From CAVTTH01 sp963737545 (GTDB lineage Bacteria; Verrucomicrobiota; Verrucomicrobiia; Chthoniobacterales; UBA10450), in contig CAVTTH010000001.1 of assembly GCA_963737545.1 (NCBI GenBank), positions 682,001-746,000 of the forward strand: a stretch of DNA of 64,000 bases. Direction: 5' to 3'. Below are positions 7,923 to 16,475 of this stretch, piece after piece; the stretch's first letter is position 1, and every line of letters begins with the position of its first letter. The position numbers and the translations under genes were made by a program. Below the pieces are notes generated by a model that was not told the origin of the DNA, made no database searches, and saw nothing but the letters and a program-made list of their open reading frames with translations.

Positions 7923-8783
7923 GTGAACCTTCGCTCGACCTCATCGCATCGAACACACCCGGGCTCTGACGCTCCGAAATTGGACAGCCTGCTCGCTAAT
8001 TCCTTCGGAGTTAGAGATTGGACAGCCCGCTCGCGAAAACTTTCGGAGTTGAGCGTTGGACGTTTTCTGCATCTCTCCGCCCTCCGCCCTCCGCCTTCCG
8101 CCTTCCGCCGTCCGCCCTCCACCTTCCGCCTTCCGCCGTCCGCCCTCCACCTTCCGCCCTCCACCTTCCGCCCTCCGCCCTCCGCGTTCACGCTGTTAGA
8201 GCTCCTCGTCGTGGTCGGGATCATCTCGCTCTTGGTCGTTGCCGTGATTCCCGCAGTCACTTCGCTCTCGAAATCGAGTGGAAGCAAATCAGCTGTCAGT
8301 GGGTTGATGAATTCCCTCGATCAGGCACGTGCCTTGGCTCTGACCAGCGGGGCCGCAACTTATGTCGTCTTCGCTGACCAAACGACACCCGAAAATTATC
8401 GGTGCAGGGCCTATATCGTCTTTCAAGAAAAGAATTTCGTTCCCACCGCCGTAACAAAGTGGAACTTTCTTCCCACCGGCATTTCATTTCTCCCATCGCA
8501 AGGTCTGCTAACACCGCAGACGACCGTAGAATTTCTTTGCCCCGGAACCGTAAGCGCAAATCCGGTAAGGCTTCCTTTTATCAAGTTCGATTCGAATGGA
8601 ATGGTTGCCGCGCCGACGGTTGCGGCAGGCCTGTTCGTAAATTTCTTCTCGGGATTCGTGGATCAGGGAGGAACGCCGACCTACACCGACAAGAAACAAG
8701 AAACAGCGCAAAGATTCGATCAAATCAAAGTCGCTCCGTTCACGGGCAGCGCTCAGTATGTCAATCCTTACCCCACGAGTTAG
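7923..8783 (+). CDS. Verru_Chthon cassette protein D-like pseudopilin
   Basis: The pilin part begins at AFTLLELLVVVGIISLLVV (encoded from about 8185) with the class III signal: cleavage before Phe, Glu at mature +5 and a long hydrophobic helix. The following SALMNSLDQARALALTSGA-like region and small C-terminal domain match the prepilin-like Verru_Chthon cassette protein D family (TIGRFAM, from memory). The annotated start is GTG 7923, giving a leader of ~90 residues built mostly from PPSAF-type repeats; normal prepilin leaders are 5-25 residues. No ATG in frame precedes the pilin, so the true start may be a TTG or GTG close to the repeats. First gene of D-B-C-A. Confidence 0.75.
   Translation: MNLRSTSSHRTHPGSDAPKLDSLLANSFGVRDWTARSRKLSELSVGRFLHLSALRPPPSAFRRPPSTFRLPPSALHLPPSTFRPPPSAFTLLELLVVVGIISLLVVAVIPAVTSLSKSSGSKSAVSGLMNSLDQARALALTSGAATYVVFADQTTPENYRCRAYIVFQEKNFVPTAVTKWNFLPTGISFLPSQGLLTPQTTVEFLCPGTVSANPVRLPFIKFDSNGMVAAPTVAAGLFVNFFSGFVDQGGTPTYTDKKQETAQRFDQIKVAPFTGSAQYVNPYPTS
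7974..8050 (+). repeat. Two imperfect tandem copies of a ~38-bp unit
   Basis: The stretch contains TTGGACAGCCTGCTCGC at 7980 and TTGGACAGCCCGCTCGC at 8018, each followed by TTCGGAGTT and a further TTGGA. The unit is about 38 bp long. It lies directly before the heptanucleotide array and within the possible leader of the cassette D gene. Confidence 0.7.
8077..8181 (+). repeat. Heptanucleotide tandem repeat, 15 units (CCGCCYT-type)
   Basis: Fifteen consecutive 7-base units of pattern CC(G/A)CC(C/T/G)T run from 8077 to 8181, directly into the prepilin cleavage region of the cassette D gene (next bases CCGCGTTCACGCTG). Read in the D frame they give a 7-residue periodic peptide of the type PPSAFRL. 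Because 7 is not a multiple of 3, gain or loss of one unit changes the frame joined to the pilin. No stop interrupts the array in the D frame. Confidence 0.93.
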
Positions 8784-9285
8784 AGGGCGAGAGCAAAAAA
8801 GCTTCTCGCTTGTTGAGGTTGTCCTGGCGCTGGGGGTGATCTCGTTTGCGCTTGTAGCTATCCTCGGAGTTTTTCCCATCGGCCTAGCCGCAAATCGAAC
8901 CAGCATTAGCGACACTCGCGCTGCGCAACTCGTAAATGCCGTTGTCGCGACGATTGATGCGCAGTGTGCAACTTTTAGTAACGTCCAATGTTTCGGTTTG
9001 TCACCGCTCGATCTTGCCGCGCTAACGACTACCGACGCGCCAAGGTTGCTTTACGCGAGTTATCCGTCTCCCAATCAACCAAGCATTAGCAGCACACAGG
9101 ATGCGAACTCGATCTACACCATCGAGCTGCGATTCGACAATGATCCGGCAATTGCCCCCGATCCGGCGCCGAGCGGAACTCATCTTGGCCCGGGTAAACT
9201 GAATCAGATCAAGATTCGAATTCGTGGAAAAACTGCCGCAGCAGGTTATTTGGAATTCTCTTATCTCGCGCGGCAGAGAAATTGA
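8758..9285 (+). CDS. Verru_Chthon cassette protein B-like pseudopilin
   Basis: 175 residues. Prepilin-type N-terminus KSFSLVEVVLALGVISFALV, with cleavage before Phe, Glu at +5, and a following LGVFPIGLAANRTSISDTRAAQLV helix. This matches the Verru_Chthon cassette protein B family as I remember it. The start (ATG 8758) overlaps the end of the D gene by 26 bases, and its stop overlaps the next start (TTGA at 9282-9285), indicating one transcript. The product should be inserted in the inner membrane and processed by a prepilin peptidase not present in this window. Confidence 0.8.
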   Translation: MSILTPRVRGREQKSFSLVEVVLALGVISFALVAILGVFPIGLAANRTSISDTRAAQLVNAVVATIDAQCATFSNVQCFGLSPLDLAALTTTDAPRLLYASYPSPNQPSISSTQDANSIYTIELRFDNDPAIAPDPAPSGTHLGPGKLNQIKIRIRGKTAAAGYLEFSYLARQRN

Positions 9286-9866
9286 AGGAGATGTCGCCTA
9301 CGCACAAGTCGCGCGGTTTCACTCTCGCCGAAGTCCTGATCGCGACAGCCATCACACTGTTGGTCGTGACATTGCTCTTCGGTGTTTTCTCCTCAGTCGT
9401 TAGCCAATGGAGAAGTTCCGACCAACGTATTGATGCCTTCCGCGATGCTCGGGCGGCGCTGTTGCTGATCACGCGCGACCTGAGCCGCGCTCACGTGAAT
9501 GGGGACAGGCAAATGATAACTCTTGTGGATGACACTGGCACGTACGCGAAAGAAGCTTATATGGTGACCCCGATTCCGAATGCCGGAAAAAGTGAGCTTT
9601 GTGCGGTCGGTTACTATTGCGCTTGGGATAGCGTCGCCAAAACTTTTACTCTAAAGCGTCTTTTCAGGGATAGTGATGCGGCGGTTACGAGCCTGCAGGG
9701 TCCGACAGTTAATTTCACGACCCTCTACTCAAAGGTTGCCGCAAACGAGGAGAACCTGGCCGCTTGTGTCTGGGACCTGCAATTCGCTCCGGGGATTGAT
9801 GCTGATCCGGAGCCGCCGTCTTTGAAATCCGTCCACAAGATGGCACTGGATCGAAGTCCGGTTTAA
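9282..9866 (+). CDS. Verru_Chthon cassette protein C-like pseudopilin, frame-interrupted
   Basis: The N-terminus RGFTLAEVLIATAITLLVV is a type IV prepilin signal with a pseudopilin J/W-like body (SSVVSQWRSSDQRIDAFRDARAALLLITRDLSRA). The start is TTG 9282 (overlapping the B stop) or ATG 9291, which sits immediately after GAAGGAG. The frame closes at 9866, but the frame one base on continues sensibly as WIEVRFKSMGPTAARKLRNL and ends at 10021-10023, overlapping the ATG of protein A. The intact gene is therefore inferred as 9282-10023 with one extra base between about 9810 and 9846. Confidence 0.72.
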   Translation: MKEMSPTHKSRGFTLAEVLIATAITLLVVTLLFGVFSSVVSQWRSSDQRIDAFRDARAALLLITRDLSRAHVNGDRQMITLVDDTGTYAKEAYMVTPIPNAGKSELCAVGYYCAWDSVAKTFTLKRLFRDSDAAVTSLQGPTVNFTTLYSKVAANEENLAACVWDLQFAPGIDADPEPPSLKSVHKMALDRSPV

Positions 9867-10023
9867 ATCGATGGGTCCGACAGCGGCCCGCAAGCTGCGC
9901 AATCTTGCAGTGTCCGAAAGCACGTGGGCGACTCCGAGTTCGGATCCGACTCTTTATCGAAACACCATCCTTCCGTACGAGCAGCAATTCGTTTCGAGAG
10001 TGATGATAAGTCAAAATCAGTGA
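9838..10023 (+). pseudogene. Displaced C-terminal tail of cassette protein C
   Basis: Reading in the frame one base ahead of the protein C frame gives TGG ATC GAA GTC CGG TTT, then SMGPTAARKLRNLAV and a C-terminus ending FVSRVMISQNQ. The WIEVRFK-type segment is what pseudopilin C homologues carry before the C-terminus, and the TGA at 10021-10023 overlaps the next ATG as in the other junctions of this cassette. No independent start is seen, so this is a continuation of protein C and not a gene of its own. Confidence 0.6.
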
Positions 10024-10676
10024 TGAATCGCTTCGGGATGCTATCTCCAAGACACGCCGGCTTCGCGCTGGTGATTACGCTGATCATGATCACGCTTTTG
10101 GCGATCATGGCGCTCGCGTTCCTTTTCAGCAGCAGCTTGGATCAATCAACCTCCCGAGCGCTTGCGAATAAGACGAAAGCTGAGCTCGCGGCTAGATCGG
10201 CGGTGAATACGGCAATCACTCGCTTAACGGATAAGCTTTCTAATTATCCGGACTCAGCAACGACTTGGGAATCCGTGAATCAGGCCGGCGGAGCCACGGT
10301 GCAATATCAAGGCACGACCCTCTACTATCGCGAACAACTTCCCGAAGCGACCGCTGCGGGGACACCTTCGCCGCTGCACGCGCTGCCTTTAATCTCCGGT
10401 GCCCTTGCCGTGCAGATTCCCTACGGTCCACAAACTGCCGCCGCACGCGAGGCGACGTTGCGCGGCGCTCTACCTGTTCTCGATAATACAAACTCCTTCG
10501 ACCTGAACCACGCCCGGTCGTCGAACGACGCGCAAGGTTGGATCGGCGCGCCTCCGAACGCCGTTAGTCGGCCTGTATTCCGTGGCCAGTGGATCGAGCA
10601 GAAGGATTCAGACGGAAAGGTCACCAGCCGGTTTGCGGTACTGGGTCGAAGACGAAAGTTTCAAGGTGAATGCTAA
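10023..10676 (+). CDS. Verru_Chthon cassette protein A-like, 5' part (frame-interrupted)
   Basis: Start ATG 10023 overlaps the stop of protein C. The N-terminus carries GFALVITLIMITLLAIMALA, a single membrane segment of PilX/GspK type, followed by a helical ALANKTKAELAARSAVNTAI region. The cassette A family (TIGRFAM, from memory) is a large protein of about 1000 residues or more. The frame ends at 10676 in a non-homologous tail (VLGRRRKFQGEC). The next frame resumes the protein at YWVEDESFKVN, so one extra G at 10637-10638 joins the two. The intact gene would be 10023-13074 (~1017 residues). Confidence 0.72.
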   Translation: MNRFGMLSPRHAGFALVITLIMITLLAIMALAFLFSSSLDQSTSRALANKTKAELAARSAVNTAITRLTDKLSNYPDSATTWESVNQAGGATVQYQGTTLYYREQLPEATAAGTPSPLHALPLISGALAVQIPYGPQTAAAREATLRGALPVLDNTNSFDLNHARSSNDAQGWIGAPPNAVSRPVFRGQWIEQKDSDGKVTSRFAVLGRRRKFQGEC

Positions 10677-13074
10677 TCTCATGGGAAGGACCGTGCGCGG
10701 TGCAACGACTCTTGGGAATGCGCCATCGCAAATCCCGCTGCAAGGCCTCTTGAAAGTTATGCTACCGGCGTCCGACGCTGACGCCGTCGCCGACGACATC
10801 TTTACCGAACGCGCGCAATTCCCTAGCTCGCTTTTCTTCGAATACCGGGCTCTCAACCAGACCAACGGTCAACCAGAGCTCGCTGATACCTCAAAGTTTG
10901 AAGCAACTATTTACTCTGGCACTTCGAACCTGTCTCGTAATGGCTCAAAGCGGGTCAATCTGAACAGGGTAGTGACAGACTCTACGGATCCCACCGAAAT
11001 TCGCAGGCAGCTCGACCAGATAACGAAAACGATCGAACATAGTCTGCCAAATTTCGGGCAACGTTTCTATCGGACTGGTCTAGATAAGAATTCGCTGGAT
11101 GTTTCCGGCACGGGTTCACCGTCGGATCGCACGATCTATTTGAACAAGATTGCAGCAAATATTCGCGACTACATTGATATCGATTCCCAACCCACGATCA
11201 TCAATAACAACTCGGGGATGACGGTGAGAATTGGTTCGCCGCCTACGAACGCCATCGTAAGCAGTGGCGGCGGCACAGCTGGGCCTAACGAGGTAATCGC
11301 GATTGGCAAGGAGCGCGTTCCGCTCATTCAGGAATATGCTCTTCGTGTTCGCGAGATCCAGTTCGGGCCGCGAACGGGGACTTTCGCCAATTATGAAATA
11401 AGCATCGATCATTACCTGGAATTCTGGAATATTACCAATCGAGATATTGCTCTCGCAGATCTGGGTCCAAATCCCTTTTTGCTTATTGCTAATCAACCAG
11501 GCTGGGATGCCGGCACACTCGATAGTATCCCGGAAGGTCAGTCGCGCGATATCCAAATCCCGCTCCCCGGTGGGATCACTTTTCCGGCAGGCACTGTCAC
11601 CGTAATCACCACCGACGGTGTCCTCCTGCCCGTACCGACACCTACCGGAATACGCGTCTACCAAGTTACAATTCCAGACAACTTGAGGACGTATTCCGGT
11701 CGCACCGATCGCAAAAGCGGGAGTAACCTCAGGCTTAACATGATCGATCGGACAACATCCAGCAGTGATTACGAAACCGAGATTGTCCTCGGAAATGATT
11801 TCGGGATTCTCGAATCCGCATGGGGATCGGGCGCGATCAGTACAGCAATATCGGTTAACATCGATGGTCCCGAGAATCGCCTCGACGATACGAAATATCA
11901 CTTCAGGGGCGCATCGCTTAAGGGAAACTTTAACGCCAGTAATCCCAACGCAACGACCGGCGACCCGCGCACTAATGCCGAGCAGCTAAGATTTGATCTG
12001 AATGGATCGTCTGCCAATAACGATAAGACTCGTTATTTCAGCAGTGGTCTCGGCGATAACAACATTCCCGGTGCGTGCCCTTCCTGCTCCACACTAGGGG
12101 CAAGCAATTCCTACGTTACTCCAACGAATTGGCCGGATTATTCCAGCAGCACGCAATCGGCCAATGCCGCTCCCTCGGTGATTGCAAACGCGAACCTTAC
12201 TTCCGTTGGGCAACTGGGCGACATTTTCGATCCAGTGCGGACCAAGGGCGATGCGACTGGGGTCGACAGCGATGGCGTCCCACTGAACATCAAGCTGAGT
12301 CGCAGCGGCGGACGCACACTGAAGGTCGGCCAAGCCGATCGATTCGACGCTAGCGCAAACCCAACGGGACTTTGGGACAGCGACAGCAATTCAGCAAGTC
12401 GCGAATGGACAGCGTGGCGATTAGCCGATGTTTTCTCTACTTCTGATTCCGTTCAGCTCGATGGGCGCATCAACATCAATGGGGTTAACCGCGACAACGG
12501 GACCGCATTGAAAACAGCTCTTTACGGCTACGCCTTCCAGCCAGTCCCAGATACCGACCCCAATCTCGCCGGGAGGCCATTCGACGCTGATCCTTCCGAT
12601 CCGAATGACAAGATCAACGTTCTGATCAATCAACTGCAAGCACGCCTGATTAACGATCAAACAGCCTTCAACAACGCGTTCTCTCATACATCTGGTCCGC
12701 TCGCAGAACGAGGGGAGCTTTCCGAAATGCCAATCTTCAATACGGGCAGCGATCTGGCCGTGGGTGTGAACACGCCGACTACCAACGACCGTGGACGGGA
12801 AGAACTCTTTCGCCGCTTGGTGGAACTGACGACCACGCGCGGGAACATCTTTACCGTTTATGCCGTCGGCCAGTCCCTCATTCCGCCACAACCGGGCGGA
12901 ACTGTTCCCCTCGTCACGTCAACGTCGCAGCTGAAAGTGACGTTCCGCATCGACCCAGTATGGAACGGCGGCACCCCGACCGATCCGTTTGATCCTAGTT
13001 CGCCTTCAACTGTAACGGCTCGTTTAAGAAAGCCCGACAAATATGCGATCAAGATTCTCTACGCTGGCGAGTAG
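10639..13074 (+). CDS. Verru_Chthon cassette protein A-like, 3' part
   Basis: The open frame continues the family protein from YWVEDESFKVNANLMG (Tyr codon at 10639) for ~811 residues to the stop at 13072-13074. The region is acidic and rich in Asn, Thr and Gly with many DxN/DPN segments, consistent with a large extracytoplasmic domain. Near the C-terminus is a run ending TARLRKPDKYAIKILYAGE. As the sequence stands there is no membrane anchor on this part; an internal ATG at 10681 could start a shorter product. In the likely intact form it is the large tip or minor-pilin component of the cassette. Confidence 0.72.
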   Translation, partial: YWVEDESFKVNANLMGRTVRGATTLGNAPSQIPLQGLLKVMLPASDADAVADDIFTERAQFPSSLFFEYRALNQTNGQPELADTSKFEATIYSGTSNLSRNGSKRVNLNRVVTDSTDPTEIRRQLDQITKTIEHSLPNFGQRFYRTGLDKNSLDVSGTGSPSDRTIYLNKIAANIRDYIDIDSQPTIINNNSGMTVRIGSPPTNAIVSSGGGTAGPNEVIAIGKERVPLIQEYALRVREIQFGPRTGTFANYEISIDHYLEFWNITNRDIALADLGPNPFLLIANQPGWDAGTLDSIPEGQSRDIQIPLPGGITFPAGTVTVITTDGVLLPVPTPTGIRVYQVTIPDNLRTYSGRTDRKSGSNLRLNMIDRTTSSSDYETEIVLGNDFGILESAWGSGAISTAISVNIDGPENRLDDTKYHFRGASLKGNFNASNPNATTGDPRTNAEQLRFDLNGSSANNDKTRYFSSGLGDNNIPGACPSCSTLGASNSYVTPTNWPDYSSSTQSANAAPSVIANANLTSVGQLGDIFDPVRTKGDATGVDSDGVPLNIKLSRSGGRTLKVGQADRFDASANPTGLWDSDSNSASREWTAWRLADVFSTSDSVQLDGRININGVNRDNGTALKTALYGYAFQPVPDTDPNLAGRPFDADPSDPNDKINVLINQLQARLINDQTAFNNAFSHTSGPLAERGELSEMPIFNTGSDLAVGVNTPTTNDRGREELFRRLVELTTTRGNIFTVYAVGQSLIPPQPGGTVPLVTSTSQLKVTFRIDPVWNGGTPTDPFDPSSPSTVTARLRKPDKYAIKILYAGE

Positions 13075-13945
13075 CGTGTTCCTAGCGCTGTTCGCGGTCA
13101 ATCCTGTGACAGGTCAGGATTCCGATGCTTCGGCAAGCGCAAAAAACAAATTCGGATACATCCGATTTTGGAACATGCTACCACCTGTCAATGGAACGTT
13201 TGATCTGAGGAAATTGGGAGGAGAACCGTCCGAAGCAAACGTCTTTGCAAAGACTCCGTCTTATCGCTACTCGAGCTATAGGGAGCTGGCGCCTGCGAGA
13301 TATAACCTTGCGGTATTCAGGACTGGAGATACCAGCACGCCGTTGAAGATCTTTGGGTTAGACATTAAGCCAAACTCGTATTTCACAATCCTGGTCTCGC
13401 CCGAAGGCGGCGTACTGAACGTTCAACTGGTCAATGACACGATTGATCCGAAGACTGAGACCGCCACGCTGCTCGTGCGAAATTTCTATCCGGGTTTAAC
13501 TGTTTCTGTCGCGTCCGGCACTCAGAGTATAGTCAATGGGCTGCCATACGGACAAAGCTTTGCTGAGAGCGATTTCCCCTTGAAGAGACTACCCTTGACG
13601 TTACATAGCGTCCTTCCAAACGGGATGCCAACCGAGTCCGGGGCCGAAGCTGACTTTGTCGCGAGCAAACGCGCCACACTATTGATCATTCCCGACAGTT
13701 ACGGGCGTTTTCGGTCGGCGAGTAACAATCGACGGAAAAAATCAATGAGTCGTCCCGTAGATGGCGCGCTGTGCAAATATTCCGATTTCCAGGGCATTTT
13801 GTCGCTTAAGAAAAACGATCCTCGGTCCACGGATCGGCGGTGTTGCTGTAGCCACGCACTTCCCAGAAGCCTAACTTGTCCTCGGCGACGAATTCGATCG
13901 TATGAACGAATTTCGCGCCTTTCCATGCATACAGCTTTGGGATAA
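13043..13945 (+). CDS. Secreted DUF4397-like protein of the pseudopilin cassette (frame-interrupted near the end)
   Basis: Signal peptide MRSRFSTLASSVFLALFAVN with probable cleavage before QDSDA; then a beta-rich domain (FGYIRFWNMLPP, ARYNLAVFRTG, YFTILVSPEGG) that resembles DUF4397-like secreted proteins. The start overlaps protein A by 32 bases. The open frame runs to 13945, but its last ~75 codons are antisense to the oxidoreductase gene and look artificial. Skipping one G at 13717-13718 gives RVTIDGKNQ and a TGA at 13746-13748, leaving a clean gap before the convergent gene. I infer a native end at 13748 (~235 residues). Confidence 0.6.
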   Translation: MRSRFSTLASSVFLALFAVNPVTGQDSDASASAKNKFGYIRFWNMLPPVNGTFDLRKLGGEPSEANVFAKTPSYRYSSYRELAPARYNLAVFRTGDTSTPLKIFGLDIKPNSYFTILVSPEGGVLNVQLVNDTIDPKTETATLLVRNFYPGLTVSVASGTQSIVNGLPYGQSFAESDFPLKRLPLTLHSVLPNGMPTESGAEADFVASKRATLLIIPDSYGRFRSASNNRRKKSMSRPVDGALCKYSDFQGILSLKKNDPRSTDRRCCCSHALPRSLTCPRRRIRSYERISRLSMHTALG

Positions 13946-14447
13946 TGATGCGGGCAGGGCCGCCGTGGTCGCGCGTGATCGGTTTGCCGTCAAACTGCGT
14001 CGCGATGAGGACGTCGTCATCGAGCACGTCTTCCAATCGGACGTTTGAAGAATAGCCGTCGTAGCTGGTAAAGAGGACGTGCTTCACTTCCGGCTTTGGC
14101 CTAACGAACTCGACAAGCGTGAAGAAGGCGACGCCGCGCCAGCGGCAATCGAATTTCGTCCAGGTCGTAACGCAGTGAAAATCGGAGACGTCTTCAAATT
14201 GCGGGAGCGCGTTGAATTCTTCCCACGTGAAGGTCTTCGGGTTTTCAACGAGGCCGCCGACTTCGAGTCGCCACTCCGCCAGCGGAATTTCAGGTTTGAT
14301 GCCGAGATCGAGAATGGGGAATCCGGGAGTGAGATGCTGACCGGGCGGCAATCGATTCTCCGAACGCGTCGCCGGTTTCGCTTTCCCACTCATCTTGCGC
14401 GCCCAGCGTTCCTTTCGCTCGACGATGCTGGGATTCGGTGTGCTCAC
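13806..14447 (-). CDS. Sulfite oxidase-like molybdopterin-dependent oxidoreductase
   Basis: About 213 residues from a GTG at 14447 (VSTPNPSIVERKERW); the frame is open to 14525, and an ATG at 14393 is another option. No start has a good ribosome site. The Mo-cofactor domain of the sulfite oxidase/YedY superfamily is visible: PEIPLAEWRLEVGGLV, then the Mo-ligating cysteine in DFHCVTTW, and near the C-terminus GPARIIIPKLYAWKGAKFV. There is no twin-arginine signal, so this is a small cytosolic SUOX-fold enzyme; its substrate is unknown. No msrQ partner is adjacent. Confidence 0.85.
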   Translation of the reverse strand: MSTPNPSIVERKERWARKMSGKAKPATRSENRLPPGQHLTPGFPILDLGIKPEIPLAEWRLEVGGLVENPKTFTWEEFNALPQFEDVSDFHCVTTWTKFDCRWRGVAFFTLVEFVRPKPEVKHVLFTSYDGYSSNVRLEDVLDDDVLIATQFDGKPITRDHGGPARIIIPKLYAWKGAKFVHTIEFVAEDKLGFWEVRGYSNTADPWTEDRFS

Positions 14448-14523
14448 AGGAGGGAATTGTAACCGCAGATTATGGGGATGACACGAATTCGTAAAGTTCG
14501 TTTCGGCGAGGGCAGATAGGAAC

Positions 14524-14565
14524 ACGCTACGACGGTCAGAGACCGCCGCTACAAAGCCTTCTGCC
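14524..14565 (-). repeat. REP-like palindrome between two minus-strand genes
   Basis: On the minus strand this stretch reads TTTGTAGCGGCGGTCTCTG followed by ACCGTCGTAGCG, a short imperfect palindrome (GCGGCGGTC/GACCGTCG). It resembles the palindromes at 30026 and 62927 in beginning GTAGC(G/T)GC and having a GTC core. It overlaps the end of the GT2 gene. Confidence 0.45.
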
Positions 14566-15306
14566 GGCCGAATCGAAGAGGCGGAATTTGCCCAGGCCCA
14601 CCTTCTGCAATCGAAATTTGATTGAGGTCGCGAGAACGCCGAGACCGTATTTTAGACTGCGCACGAAATCGATGGAGGAGGCTTCGGCAAAATATTTCGT
14701 CGGACACGAAACCTCACCGATCCGGTAATTGAAGTAAACAGCTTGCGCGAGAATCTCATTATCAAAGAGGAAATCGTCGGAGTTCTCGCCTAACGGCAGA
14801 TCCTCGAGAACATTTCTGGCAAAGGCGCGATAGCCGGTGTGGTATTCCGACAGTTTGTAGCTCAGCAGGAGATTTTGCGCCAGGGTCAGGAACCGGTTGG
14901 CGACGTACTTATAGAGAGGCATTCCTCCTTCGAGCGCGCCGACGCCAAGGATTCTGGAACCGAGCGCGATGTCGTACTCGCCCGCCGCGATCATTGCAGC
15001 CAGTGGGACGACGAGCTTCGGAGAATATTGATAATCTGGGTGGAGCATTACGATAATTTCCGCTCCCCTTTTTAACGCCTCGCGGTAGCAGGTTTTCTGG
15101 TTACCGCCGTATCCGAGATTCTGTTCGTGGAGGAAAACCGTTAGTCCCATCTCTCGCGCCAGCGTCACGGTTGCATCGGAGCTGTTGTCATCGACGAGCA
15201 AAACTTCATCGACGACATCGAACGGGATCTCGCGGTAGGTTTGCGCGAGCGTCCGGGCCGCGTTGTAGGCTGGCATGACGACGATGATCTTCCGGTTATT
15301 CAGCAC
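14536..15306 (-). CDS. Family 2 glycosyltransferase (dolichol-phosphate mannose synthase-like)
   Basis: 256 residues. GT-A fold signals: IIVVMPAYNAARTL, LLVDDNSSDAT and LHPDYQYSP where a DxD would lie (HPDYQ, the variant common in DPM1-like bacterial enzymes). GSRILGVGALEGGMPLYKY and a YHTGYRAF motif match polyprenyl-phosphate sugar synthases. No C-terminal membrane helices are seen, so it is probably membrane-associated only. The ATG at 15306 is the clear start. It is followed 88 bases downstream by the oxidoreductase with no evident functional link. Confidence 0.88.
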   Translation of the reverse strand: MLNNRKIIVVMPAYNAARTLAQTYREIPFDVVDEVLLVDDNSSDATVTLAREMGLTVFLHEQNLGYGGNQKTCYREALKRGAEIIVMLHPDYQYSPKLVVPLAAMIAAGEYDIALGSRILGVGALEGGMPLYKYVANRFLTLAQNLLLSYKLSEYHTGYRAFARNVLEDLPLGENSDDFLFDNEILAQAVYFNYRIGEVSCPTKYFAEASSIDFVRSLKYGLGVLATSIKFRLQKVGLGKFRLFDSAGRRLCSGGL

Positions 15307-15462
15307 GGCTTTTTATCCATGGAACCGACGTTGCAAATTTCGTCGGGTCATCTTTTCCGAGCGTTAATTTGCATCTGCGCGCGGCGCAAGTTGTCTTGAG
15401 CGACGGCGGGCTTCAAACGCAGCGCCGCCCAGGCTTCCGGCATCAGGAAGACGCTTCCGCCA

Positions 15463-16215
15463 CTAAACCTTTTTCTTCTGGAGCAGCTTGATGGCGTCGC
15501 GCAACTCAGCGGCGCGTTCGTAGAGTTCGCTGGCGATGGCGATTTCCATTTCGCGCTGCATGATCTCGATCTTGGAAAGCGGCCGTTTCGAGCTGACTTC
15601 CTCCAGCCATTCCTCCAGGAATGCCAACTCAGAACTTTTCGTCGCCAGTTCCGGGAAGGGTGATTGCTGGAAAAATTCCGTGATCCGATCGCGTCCCTGC
15701 TCGATCTCGCGCATCGCTTCGGCGAATTTTCCTTCGCCGAGGAGAATCGATGCTTTGGCGCGCGTGTTCATCATCAACACATAAGGGCGAAATTGCTGGA
15801 AACTCCAGATGAGCTCATCGCGATCAGCATGCTCGGTCACGAAGGAGAACAGATCGAGGTTGCGCTGCGTGTCGCGAATCACTCCCAAGAAATCGTTGAT
15901 CTGAAACAGACTAAGATAGCGGTGGTAGTATTGAATACCTTCCTGCTGCAACTCGTTGCATTGCTCGGAAGTTAATTCGTAGCTATCGCCCCGTTCCTCG
16001 GCGCGAGAAGCTCGACGCTGATGATAGGCGAGAAGCGACTCGCAATTGTGCGGCCGCAGCCCGTCCGGGCGGCCCTGCATCTCCATTTGAATGACGCCGA
16101 GATCGATGCGGAGTTGGAGTTTCTCACGACCGTCAAGGCCGACAATCTTGCGCACTTTGATTGTGCCCGTTTCATGCGGCCAATCGCTTAGCAGCGTATT
16201 CAGGTCAAGGCTCAT
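15463..16215 (-). CDS. UvrB/UvrC-motif protein of unknown function
   Basis: 250 residues from ATG 16215 (a TTG at 16224 is in frame). The C-terminus carries a UVR motif: QREMEIAIASELYERAAELR, the coiled helix pair used by UvrB/UvrC and McsA to contact partners. The N-terminal ~75 residues form a beta-rich segment (GTIKVRKIVGLDGREKLQLR). The middle (about 85-215) is alpha-helical and TPR-like. It is too short for UvrB/UvrC themselves. Function unknown; a protein-binding adaptor is the most one can infer. Confidence 0.72.
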   Translation of the reverse strand: MSLDLNTLLSDWPHETGTIKVRKIVGLDGREKLQLRIDLGVIQMEMQGRPDGLRPHNCESLLAYHQRRASRAEERGDSYELTSEQCNELQQEGIQYYHRYLSLFQINDFLGVIRDTQRNLDLFSFVTEHADRDELIWSFQQFRPYVLMMNTRAKASILLGEGKFAEAMREIEQGRDRITEFFQQSPFPELATKSSELAFLEEWLEEVSSKRPLSKIEIMQREMEIAIASELYERAAELRDAIKLLQKKKV

Positions 16216-16427
16216 CGCTGGCAATTGTCGGAGAGTGGGATTCCAAAGTCAATGATTCCGCAAAATTGTCCGGGGGATTGGTTCCAGATGGTCGCGCGGA
16301 ATCCCTATAGAAACGGGGTGCTCGTTTGATAACCCAAAATGAAGCGATTTCGGTACCCCTTGCTCGCTTAATATGCTGCGATCGGTAGCGAAATCGCTTA
16401 GCCCAGCCAATGTGTCGACAAGGGTGA

Positions 16428-16470
16428 CGCAGCTTCCGGCTTGCGGAGCCGCAGCAAACTGGAAGCTTGC
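16428..16470 (+). repeat. Imperfect palindrome upstream of the Xer recombinase
   Basis: GCAGCTTCCGGCTTGCGG at 16428 is mirrored by CTGGAAGCTTGC a few bases on, giving a stem of about 10 bp (GCAGCTTCC/GGAAGCTTGC, one bulge). It lies directly before the ATG at 16476. The rest of the 16225-16475 gap shows no gene. It could be a REP-type element or part of an mRNA leader. Confidence 0.4.
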
Positions 16471-16475
16471 TTTGC

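Noticed and set aside
7889..8287. Minus-strand frame with GGRRKAEGG-type repeats over the heptamer array
   Set aside because: It is produced by the repeat read in reverse; no ribosome site, and the pilin frame on the other strand is better supported.
10620..10660. Programmed frameshift in cassette protein A
   Set aside because: No slippery heptamer or downstream structure was seen at the break, and five other breaks with the same sign occur in unrelated genes, so an extra base is simpler.
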